A DNA stretch of 64,000 bases. Origin: Volvox africanus (taxonomy: Eukaryota > Chlorophyta > Chlorophyceae > Chlamydomonadales > Volvocaceae). A program made the position numbers and the translations under genes. Numbering within the stretch: the first letter of the stretch is position 1; each line of letters begins with the position of its first letter. The stretch spans positions 6,093,501 through 6,157,500 of the forward strand of contig BSDZ01000003.1 in NCBI GenBank assembly GCA_030268105.1. Direction: 5' to 3'. The notes below the pieces were generated by a model that was not told the origin of the DNA, ran no database searches, and saw only the letters and a program-made list of their open reading frames with translations. This document shows positions 29,420 through 40,279 of this stretch, piece by piece.

Positions 29420-32400
29420 ATGGCTTCCGACCATGCAGATATCGCCGGTTTTCCCTCTAACCATCACCTCCTTGCAGAGTCCCTGACAGACTGGGATGTC
29501 TTGTCTGCGGTCTCAAAAAGCTCTTGGGAGGAGGCAATCGTGCTGCTATCGCGGCGACTTGGCTGCCTGCCAGATGTCGTGCACGCCTTGCAGCTCACGG
29601 AAAAGCTCCACCTGTACCTTCACCTGCCCCTGCCCTTGAGGTGACGCTGTTGTGTTTCAGCAACCAATCTCCATATCCTTGCTTGTCGCCCCTCAACTCG
29701 TCGCCCCTAACCTCCACCCCTGGACCCACCAGGCTGCTGCTACACCAGCATTGCATCGCCCTATCGGCTCTTCCGCTGCCGCGGCTAGTAGATCTATTAA
29801 ACTCCCCGCCTCAGCAGCTGGCGGCGGCCTTGGACGCGGTGGCCAACCCATATCGGAATCCTGTTGATTGCATCGGCAACACAGGCTGGAAGCGGCGTTG
29901 GAGGCCTACGGTAGAGTTCATGTCAGCGGCCTCTGCCGTGCCCGTTGACCTTAACCCCGGGGAGGCGCTGCTATTGTTTCTCTCCAGCGGCTGGCTGTCT
30001 TATGAACCAGGGCGCCGAGGACTGACAGGACAGCAGCCCTCGCAGCCGGCATCGTCAGGACCCCCTGTGGACACATTGGGGGTCCCGCTCCTACCGGGAG
30101 CGGAATTAGACGCGACGGCCGTGCTGGAGGCTGCTGCCGCTGAGCCCTCCGTCAACCTGATAGCTCTTCCTGGTCAATGTGGTGGGACTGGGGTGCACCC
30201 CGGGGGCGAGTGCCGGTACATTTGGCATCCCGAGCAGGGCAATTTTAGTCCTGCTCACGAATGCGATGACCCGCAACGGGCGGAGCAGCATTGGCGGCTG
30301 CAGCATCAGCACTGGCTCCAGCACCGCCAGGTATCAGGCGGGTTGCACCGGACTGGTCCTTTGGCGGCCACGGAAGCAACCACGCGGCTCAGTAGCTGTC
30401 GGACACTGACCGCTGTCATGGAGCCGCCGCCTGCTGTTGGGGAGGCGCCTGGGTGCGCGGGCTGGCCGCGACTTGCACGTCTGGAGTACAACATGTACGA
30501 CTTTCCGGCCTCTCACCTGCAGCGGCACCCGCTCATAGGTTAGGATGGATCCCAGTGGGTATCTTATGGGCTTTGGGGGCTGACACGGAAAAGCGCCCAA
30601 GGTATTGGCTTTGGGCTTTAACTGCCTTCGCCGCAAGCGGATGAGAGGTATAAAATACAGAGCGCCCGCCATGGTCGCTTTGAAAGATATACCCCTTCAC
30701 TTCTTCATGATGAATTGCCCGGCTTGCCACCGCGACCACACCGTCGTTCACGTTACAAACTATCATCCTTCGCGGTCACGCATGGCTGTGTCACTCTCTC
30801 TCGCGCTCCTTGCAGGATCTTCCCTGGACCGCTTGCTCTTCGTGCGCTTTACTGCAGACATGTTGCCGCAGCAACGCCAGGGTAGCTATGCGGCGCCTCG
30901 GTCACGGCCACGGCCATCGCTTCACTGGAAGTACGGGAATTCATCAGTTGCTGCCTCAAGTACGGCCGGTAAAGTGGAGGTCACCGATCCATGCGTCGAT
31001 GGAGGCTGGGGTAGCACGGCTTTGGGTGCTCGCGGCTCCGCTGACATCAATCCGCTGGCGGTGCTGCTTACGGATGGCGTGGTGGTTGCGGGCCGTCGAT
31101 ACCGCAGACTTGTGGTGAAGGACGCCGGAAAGACGGGAGAGAAGATCTGCTTTTTTGCGCAGGATACGCTTTCCTTTGATGATGTACGACACGGGTTTCG
31201 GAGCCTGGGACCCCCATCAGCGATCCGGCAGTTGCTGGCGGACGTGAGCATGGCCGCAGAGGCGGCTCGCAGGGCTGTGGCAGCACCCACGACTCAGGTT
31301 GCTGGTGTTGGTGATGCTGCAGCCGCCGGCATTCGTGTTGTTGCTGGGAATGAGGATGCCATGGCGATGACGACCGGTAACCTCGCTGCCTCCACCGCGG
31401 CGGCGGCGAAGGCTGCAAGCCGTTCAGAGCTGTTCCTGAGCGGCACCTGGCCGCTGGCCATCCACCCTGCCTCGATATGTTACACGGAAGATGTGGTGTC
31501 GTCCTCCGGCGCAGTGATGACCGATGGCAACGGCCTGATCTGCGCTCGCCTCGCGCGTATGATACCGTACACATACCAAGGTGCGCCGCTGGTGCAGCTT
31601 CCTTTGCCGTACTCCTCGTCATCACCCGCACGGAGTGCCGCCAACCCATGGGATGCATATCCTGGGTCTGTCGGCTCTTCAAACAGGCAGTTGGAGGTTG
31701 CCAGGCAGGTCGTCATGCCTGCAAGCGTGCATGCAGCCGCGCAGGAAGCTTCCACCGTGACTGCGGCTGGGGGACGGAAGGCGGGCCCGTTGGCAATGAC
31801 AGCCGCGGGACCGGTGTTGGAGCCGCCGGTGCAACTACGTATGTATGATTCACGGTTCAGTGTCATCGTGAAGGGCACCTTCACGCCTGTGGTTTCGGGG
31901 CTGCCACCAGGAGTGTCGCTGTTGGTACGGGCGTCTCAGGTGGGTAGGTGGGCTTTTGAACACTGGGCCGCTGACAAGAATGGCAGTCCGTGGAATTAAC
32001 GCTGCTACATGTTAGTGTGAGGATCGATAAAGCCGCCGGAAATTAACTGCAGTCCAGCTATTGAATAGTCGTGTGTGAGCGGGGGCCCTAACAATGGGGC
32101 CGGCGAGCATTGTGGCTGGTGATGTGGTGGCTGCCTCCTAGCCATAGAATTATACCTGACGTAGCAGTTATTTTCAGAAAAGTCTTTTATGAAAACTTCC
32201 ATGAGAAAGTCTTCCATCATTCCTGTTTGTTTTAGCACAAATAAAATTTTATATCGTTGAAAACAGCTCGACATTCGAGGAGAATTTTCCCATCTAATGT
32301 CAACCTAATCAGTATTGTGTATGGGTATGTTGCTAACTACTAAAACTCGATCTGCGATATGTGAGGATTACGGCGCCGCTACCCCGCTACTGATGCTGTC

Positions 32401-35400
32401 ACTGATGCTTTCACAGGTTAAGGCGCCCAGCTGGAAAAAGCTTCAAATGCTTTTGACGATGTCCCGCATCACGCCCGGCCATCCAGCCTCTTCCCCCGGC
32501 ATCTTTGTCCCCGGCTACAGCCACCCTGGTTCCCTGGAGCCCGCAGGAGCTTCCACGTCGTCGACATACGGGGAGCAAAGCAGCTACAGTCGCCTTGGCA
32601 GCTCTGCAACAGACGCGACCCTGCTGCAGTTCCTCAAACCAGCAGCACTGACCATCAAGCCGGGAAAAACTGTTGCGGGGTATGCAGCCAGAAATCACCT
32701 GGGGACTGAGAAGGGGTCGCAAATGCTACTGTTAGCGCCGCGGCGACAGCCGGCCGGTGCGACCACAGCTGTGGTGAAAGCCGCGGCTGCTGCTACTGCG
32801 GAGATGGGAAACGCTGTACTAGAGGTGGTTCGGAAAGCCCCAGCTCGCCCTGGTGCTGTCGCGCGCCTGAATGGACCGCTGCTACTGCTACTGAGTGTCT
32901 GTTGTATTGATGCGCGGACACTGATGGATATCCTGAAAGAGGAGCTCGGGAAGGTGTTGGCGGCGCAACGGGGAGATCTGAAGGCAGCTAGGGAGCTGGC
33001 AACGCGTGGCGGCAGGTGCAACAGTGACGACGACGCGCTCCTCGACGGACTGCGGTCGGCGGGGAACGATGCCGATGCTTCCACCGCCGCCGATGCATCG
33101 GCGGCGGCGAGGACGACGACAACACTGCAGCCACACGATTTGCCGTGCAGTACCGCGGGTGTCTCTGCAGAAAGTGGAGGTGGGGGGTTATGGTGCGCGC
33201 AATCGCGACAGCGGAACGTGAGTGAAACTCATCATCATCATCATCAGCAGCAGCAGCAGGGGCAGGGGCAGCAGCGTAGGGCTAGGGAGGAAGAATTGCG
33301 GGGTGGAGGGGGCACGGAGTTGCAGCGCCTGGGACTGGACTACCGAACGCGCGAGCTCCTGCAGGTGAGGCAGGAAATACTACCATGCGTAAGAAGCGCC
33401 GGACATTATGATTACTATCTTACCGGCGTGTTGGGCGCCTTATGATCATGAGCGGTGCTTTCCCTTTCCCCAGCGCCCTTGAACCCCCCACTCACACACA
33501 CAGGCCTGTGCGACACGGGCCTGGAGGCAGCTCTGGGAGCTGAGGCTCCCGCTGCTGCGCAGTGCCTCTATCATGGGGCTGCCCGACCCCAGCGCCAGCA
33601 TTCCTGAGGGCTGTGTGGTGTTGCTGCCGGAGCTGGAGTCGGAGTCAGGGTTGGGCCAGAGATTGGGCAGCAGCGTGGACGGGAGTCTGGACTCCAGCAG
33701 GCGTGAAGGAGGGACGAGGGTGGAGCGGCAGCTAGAGCGGGAGCGGGAGGTGGTGGTGTATAGGTGGGTTTGGACCCTCCCTACCTCCTTATCCATATCC
33801 GTATACTCGGATAAGGATATGGATACGGATACGGATAAGGAGGGCGGGTCCTCATCAAAAGTTGTAAAGATGTAATATGACCCTACATAAGAAAACTAAA
33901 AGATAAATAAGTGGAGTAGTCGCAGCTAAACTAAGTGGAACGGTGCGACCAAACGGGGCTAGGGTTCCGAAGGAGGGTTTACCCGCGGCGCACCTGGGTA
34001 CAGATGTACGATGTACGATGCGTACGGTAGATAGAGGGGAGTAGCGCGAAAGCGGAAGCAATGCTGAAGCGGCACCACGTTCACACTCGCATGCGGGCGG
34101 GCGAGATCCTCGAATCCTCGAGACATTCCTTTTCCCGATGTGGCTCCCTTGTCCGCATGGTGAAGAAATGCGCCCCACATCCTACCATTCCTAAACCCTA
34201 AGTCTCTGTAACCCCTACCTACAGCAATATATGCGAAGTTATCTTCATGGCTCGTTTCATGGATTGCTTCATATCCCTCAGATTCCCCGGCCTGCATCCC
34301 CGTGATCTTCGAAAGTTCCGTGTTATAGCACCGCCACCTCAACTCCTCTCACAACTGGGCCTTACGCCAACGGGTACCAGCAGCTCGCCGAGCGACAGCC
34401 CAGAAAGCTGTAGTCAAACCGCCTTCGAAGGCGGCGGAGGCGCTGGCGGCGGAAATCGGTCAGGCAGACGCTTTGGCGGCGGTAACATTCTCGAACGCGG
34501 AGGCGGAGGCGAAGGCGGGCGTTTGCTGTTCTTCTCCACCTCCGGGTCACAGGCCCCTGTGTACGGCATGTCGGGTGGCGATTACGACGGTGACCAATAC
34601 ACCGTCATCTGGGACGAGCGGGTGCGTCCATTATCACCCTTGCTGCGCAGTTATGGAAAGACATTTCACGTCCTCATGACGTGTGCCAATAAAAGCTGAG
34701 CGTGAGGTGGTAATCCAAAGAAGCCGGACAAAGTTTTTAACCGTTAGCCAGCAAACTTCTTCAAAGTACCCACGGTTACGCTCCTCTCTCCCTTTCTCTG
34801 GTCTGGGTTAAGACCCTGAGTCGTAAGGCCCTTCAGCTCAACCAACCTGCATAATGCCTTCTTCCGCTCACACCGCATTCAAAGGTTGTGGAGCGCTTCG
34901 AGGCGTACCCGGATGAGGCGGAGTCGGGTACGGGAGGGAGGGATGGGCAGCGCCTCGCGGCATCTAGCAGGAATGCTCGGTGTAAAGGCGAGAGTGACTG
35001 TAGCAGTGCGGATGATGAAGCCCGCTGGGAGCCTTTCCAAGCGCAGAGGGTGCTGTTGGAGCCGCCGATCAGTGCACGGGTGGCGAAGACACAAGCGACG
35101 GACACGGCAATCGGGGCCGTGACGGGCGTCCGTGACTGTGAAGTGGAGGACGCTGCGGCGGAAGAGGAGGAGGAGGAGTACCTAACCCGCAGGTACTTGT
35201 TTTGCCACGAGGCCGCCAACGTCGTGACGGAGGCTTACCGGCTGTGGATCTGGTGTGCAGATGAGTACGGCGCAGATCATCCGTACAGCCTCATGTTGTG
35301 CAGGTGGGCAGGAGAGTGGTGGAGATGCAGGCGGCTCGTGGGGCTGAAGGACGTGCGGGTAGTTCTCCTTGTCAACGTGGAGTTTAACTTTTCAGTTCCT

Positions 35401-38074
35401 TGCACGAGCAACTTCTGAACATATTCATTCAGACTCGTCGCGGAGAGACAAACACCCAGCTATCGGACATCGCTGCTAACGCGTCCATGTACCCGCATTT
35501 GTACAACCTGCCTGCCTCCCTGCCTGCCTGCCTGCCTGCCTGCTTGCCTGCCTGCTTGCCTGTCTGCCTGAGCTAGGCATAGCCGATATCAAGACGTTAG
35601 CCATGTTCCAAGTTTTCGCTCTTACCCTGGTCTTTGGAACACAACACAGGTTATACAGTGAGGCTCTCGATGCGCCAAAGACTGGCGCTTTTCGCCGAAT
35701 CCCGTTCAACCTTCGTGACAAAGTGCGGCCGCCGCATTGGGCCCCCGGCCCGGGGGCACCGTCGCCGTCAGAGTCCCACATTGCCTCTGGCTCAACCTTG
35801 CCCGCCAGCGGCGCCGCCATTCAACCCCGTGAGGAATCAGCTATTCAAGTAAAGAAAGGAGCAGCATCTTCAACGGATGCAGGTTTGAACGCCTCTGGGC
35901 CACGGAACTCGGCGGCAGCTACGGCTGTAGCGGTGACGGTACCTGTGACGGGCCGAGACAGGCGGCGCCGTCAGGAGCTGATCCGGACGGATGCGCAGCG
36001 GCCATCGGGCCCGTGTGACCCTTGGGGCAGTGATGGTCCATCAGGCGCGCTAACGTGGACCACCAGCAGCGCAGATGATAGCGTTGATGTTGGCAGCAGT
36101 GGGGCCGATGAAGGGGCAGGGGGGGAGGCCGGGCCCTTTGTATCTCCCTGGTAAGAATACACCTCCCCATGACATACACATCTGCCATTTCCTCCGGCAA
36201 CAAATCCTTCGGGGGCCCCTCTTCCACCACCACCCCGTAGCACAAACACACGCTTTTCCGACCCCGCATGTGCAGGGCGTACCCGGCGCTCCCCGGCTGG
36301 TGGCGTCGCAGGGTGCGAACCTCAACCTCGATCTTGGCCCGAATGCGCGATGTACGGAATCGTTTATTGAAAGTTGGTTGAGGGTTGAGAAAGGGTTTGG
36401 GCTCCGTGGGTCACAGGAACCCACCCGGGGGGCTTACTTTTGGGCTCTTGGGAAAAGGGACCCCAGCTGCCCAGGAGGATTCGGCTTTGCGAGTCTGGCG
36501 CCGTCTGTTTAACATAGGGGCTTAGAGGGTAGAAGGAGAACGGACCAGGTCACAGGATCCCAGCTGGTTAGAGGGATCCGGGTGCTTGTAAGGCACGGTC
36601 TCCTTCCAGGGAGCTGTCTGGGGGGGAGGGAACGGTGGGCCCTACCGCGCTGTGTGGTGCATCACGGGCATGTAGCATCATTTCATATCATATGTCATAT
36701 CGTAACACATCGTATTATTCCCTGTTGGCCCGGTTCGTTCCCCACCGCTCGGCCTTCTACCCTTCTGCAATTTTGCAGCTCCTCCAGCAACCTGAGTATG
36801 GCCTTCCCCAGTTGAACCCGCGGGTCATGGCTTACGACCTGCCGTCGGTGCGGCTCGCAGACACCGCCCTAGCGACCCACGGGTCGCTCGTCCACGGTCG
36901 GTTGCATGCTCACTGGATTGCAGCGTCGCGCGAATGGGAGCATCTCAGTATAGCCACCCTTTCTTCCAGGGTAGGCCGGAAACGTGCTTGGAACCTGGAA
37001 CCAATTTGCATCCGATTTTAGCTCCGCGAATCTCCATGCAAGCCTGTGGGTTAGGAAAACAACGAACTGTAGCCTGCGGGTGATCTTGCGCACTTTCAAA
37101 AAGAATAAAGTTAACCTGTATAGCTGATCTCTTACGACACGTTGACGCTGCACGTATGTATGGGCCCCATCGATACGCGTACTCAGCTGCCGCTGAAGCA
37201 AAGGATAAGGATGTGGTAAAGCCAAGGAAAGCCTTTAGCGAAGTCGCGACATGGCACGGCGCTCAACACCCACTTGTCACCCACTTGCCTCGACCCCGGC
37301 ATGTGTGTGGTCCCAAAAATGCCTAAACCCACACGATGCATGAAACTAGGGTAATCGTGATACTCTCCTGTGCCGCACTACTTTTTTCTCCGGATCGCCA
37401 GGGCCCCAACTCCACGCTCATGTACCAGCACCAGCAGCACGGCCACCGCGGTCCTGGCCCCGCGACCGCCCTTGCCACTACACGTATCCTGCATCGCATT
37501 TTGGAGGAGGCCGAGCGTATCATGACGGCAGGCAGACCAGAGGCGCCGTCTGCGGCCGGAGCACAGGCAGACGACGGCGGGGGCGGCAGTAACGTAGGGA
37601 CCGTCAGCGAGAGTGATGCTCGTGGCAGCACCAGTAGTTATTGTCCTTGTTGGACGAGACTGCTTCAATCCCACGCGCCTGAATCCTCTGATTTGCGAAA
37701 TGTGGGGCACCAGATCGAGCAGCCACCTTTCATCGGCAGCGTCTCCAACCGTAGCGCCAGTAGCAGCGACAGCAGCGCCGGGATTTGGCTGGCATCGTCG
37801 TCGTCGCCGCTGTGCCCACCAGAGGCCTGCCGCTCTGCAGGGTCCGCTGGACGGTCCTGCCTGCAGCTGGCTGCGGTTTCCTGTCAGGCGGCGCTGTACG
37901 AGCATCAGTGGCGTGTCGTACAGCAGTCCGCTGTGACGCCGGCCTCAGGGGTACGGCCGCGGCTTCGTCTATTGTGGCGGCTGTTCGGGGAGCTGTTGCC
38001 CGAGGTTAGGCAGCGCGCGTGGCGGACTGCGACAGCTACCGCTGCAGCTCCAGGCGGGCTGTGTTCAGAAGCCC

Positions 38075-38108
<34 letters not shown>

Positions 38109-38118
38109 CCGTTCCTGA
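29420..38118 (+). CDS. Cellular RNA-dependent RNA polymerase (RDR family)
   Basis: Copies single-stranded RNA into double-stranded RNA for Dicer in silencing. Eleven exons join in phase: 29420-29640, 29733-30538, 30816-31939, 32417-33364, 33504-33763, 34282-34621, 34885-35303, 35650-36150, 36276-36372, 36779-36970 and 37402-38118 (about 1,874 residues). RDR landmarks in order: LRLLFVRF-type entry (LDRLLFVRF), DGVVVAGRRYRRLVV, MTDGNGLICARLA near residue 577, FSVIVKGTF, LLVRASQ, LNGPLLLLLSVCCIDA, SIMGLPDPSASIPEGCVV, FPGLHPRDLRKFRVI, catalytic SGGDYDGDQYTVIWDE (DYDGD 1220-1224), LYSEALDAPKTG and STSILARM. Long Ala/Gly/Ser/Gln-rich inserts swell the protein. The donor after 36372 (GTTGGT) is weak. 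Beyond 36779 similarity fades, and the real C-terminus may include exons past 38118: a splice at 38094 to 38536 keeps phase. The core assignment is strong; both ends are tentative. Confidence 0.87.
33784..33843. repeat. Imperfect hairpin of GGATA(C/T) repeats in RDR intron 5
   Basis: Arms 33784-33804 and 33826-33843 (plus a few bases) pair with about one mismatch around a short loop. The right half is a tandem of GGATAC/GGATAT units. It starts 20 nt inside intron 5. Confidence 0.75.
35507..35570 (+). repeat. (CCTG)n microsatellite in RDR intron 7
   Basis: Tetranucleotide CTGC/CCTG run with a few T substitutions. It lies inside the intron removed between exons 7 and 8. Confidence 0.9.
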
Positions 38119-40279
38119 TTGTGAACGTAGCGCTGACCTTCCCGAGAAGCATTCTCTGTTTGGCACTTGACCAGACTACCTGCCGCCCACTATTGGGCGT
38201 CTAGTGGCATTGGCCATATGCGTGTCACAAGGTATGGACGTCCCTCAGTGGCCTCGAGTCGTAAAACCCTAAAGCAGGTCCAGACGATTTCGCTCGGAGG
38301 CCACCTGGTGCCACATTGAGTGTCCTCTGGTGGGAGGTTAACGGATGTCGTAATGCGTATTGGAAGACTGTGGGCGGTCACGGGCCCCGGTGAATTCGTG
38401 GGTGTGTGTGCGTGCGTAAGCTCCATGTGCGCCACTCCCCTGACAATGGCGTTATTGCTGTCCCAACGTGATGTATTTCTCCATTAGTTCCCTTCTCGCC
38501 ACACTCCTCGTCTTATTCTTCACCCGTGCCATCAGGTCTCGCCACCTCCCCATCATTCCTGCCACGTACCAAGCTACATCCATGAAGCTCGATGTCATCC
38601 CTCGGCCGGCGATTTCGGATGCCCTCCCGCAGATCTGGGCAGCGGCAGATGAGCAGGATGCGGCAGGTCATACCTCTTTTCGCCTCCTACCGCGTCCTGC
38701 CTCTTCTACCCTACCTTCTTTTCACAAGCGGCACGTTTTGAAAGTGTTATATCACTACTCAAGGAGGAAGGTGCCACGCAGGGGTAAAAGCATCGTTGCC
38801 CTTAATGAGAAAAGCTTGTCCCCAAAAGTTTAAGGTCCCCCATTATGCCACGACCCTCACCACAGCTTGCTGCTGCGAATTGCTTCCAACGTTTGCATTC
38901 TGTGTGTGTGTGATAGAGGAGCTTTGCTTCACCCGAGGCCACTACCTGGCAGTCCCTACCTTCTCCTGTATTTTGGGGCACCCTCATCCGTTCACCCATG
39001 TTGACTTCTCCGAATCGGTGATTTTCCTGTTAAGGTACTGCTATTTTGCGTCCTCTAATCCCAGTCGAGAAAAGTCGGATTGCGTCACTGAAAGGTCGAT
39101 ATCCATTGCGTGTAGTGTTTCTCGGTGCTCATCCTCCGGTGCAGGGCGGTGCAGGCAGCTGGCATGCGGAGGTTCTTTGGTGTGAGGGGGACAGTAGAGC
39201 AAGGAGTCCGTGGGCGTGCATGTGTGTTTGTGTATAAATCCCCACAAAGTGGGGAAGGCGTGCAGGCATTAGGAAAGCTGGAGGACACGTTTCACAGTTC
39301 CCGGGTGAGTGCTGATGCTCTCGAGGGCGTATGTGCCGGCGGAGAAGTTTTGAAGTTGAAAGTCTTGCGTGGCTTTGCCGTACAGAACCCGGGTGTTATC
39401 ATGGTCTATTGCCGTCCAAAAGCAGCAGGTGCATCAGCCCGTCCATCGGTCCTATTCAGGAAGAGTACGACCGTTAAAGTTATTTACAATTGCGCTGCTC
39501 GTTTCTCCCACTGGCCGGGTTTATCAGGTTTAGATACCGGTTGTACGGTGCAGGATTGGAAAATTACAGAGCTGTGGCTGTGTGGTTTAATGTAAAAGAT
39601 CTATCAGCTGGTCTGTTCTTCTTCTTATCTTTGCCGGGTATTCTTGGATGCGGCCAATGCTTCACGGATGCTCATCACATACGACCGCTACATGACAGAC
39701 TGTTCTTGTTCTTGCGGGAGGGGCTAAGGTGATGATCAAGCTGGGCGCGTGTAGGTGGACAGCTCGGGTCCCTAACGCACTGCTATCACCATGTCTGCAG
39801 TGGGGTACGCGTAATTGTCCTGTGCCAAACGGCATTCTCTTTGAACAAGTACACACAAATATGTGAAGTGATATTATATATTCTCGTACTGTTCTCACCA
39901 GGGGAGCTGTTCCGCATGCAGCAACAGGGCAACCTAATCCTGCCCGGCAGCATGGGCCTCGTCAGCACCCTAGTCCTACCCATGGGTATCTTGCCTCCTC
40001 CCGCCTTTATGGTCGAGCGAAAGTTCGCAGCACAGAGCAACGGGCTGGGATTTGCCAAAACCAATGGAAATGATGCAAGGAACGGAAAGTATGTGAGAAC
40101 AGGTCCTTGCATTTTGTAAGCCTCTGAAGACCCTACCCTCAAACCTACCTATTTACAACGGTCAACCGCTTCTAATAAAACGGCAAGAAAGCACATGATG
40201 CCATGAACCTCTTTGCCATCACAACAGATTATCCAGGAAATAACCATGATTACAAAATAAAAAACTTGTACATATTTCA
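38119..40279. other. Region of uncertain coding content between RDR and LRR genes
   Basis: No complete gene is recognisable. Possible plus-strand exon fragments include 38536-38665 (ATYQATSMKLDVIP..., in phase with the last RDR exon through a donor at 38094) and about 39530-39600 (RYRLYGAGLENYRAVAVWF, preceded by an acceptor-like CAG). Either could belong to the RDR C-terminus or to a small separate gene. The rest shows short open frames only. Confidence 0.4.

Noticed and set aside
29641..29660. Apparent 20-nt intron near the RDR start
   Set aside because: Far too short to splice. A 92-nt intron 29641-29732 fits the phase and the reading frame of the next exon.
31068..31682. 204-codon min-strand frame antisense to RDR exon 3
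   Set aside because: Shadow of the GC-rich coding exon: composition mirrors the sense codons and there is no domain.
35441..35648. Frame with LPACLPAC repeats upstream of the YSEALDAPKTG exon of the RDR
   Set aside because: It is a translated CCTG microsatellite. The phase-correct splice from 35303 to 35650 joins the conserved RDR blocks directly.
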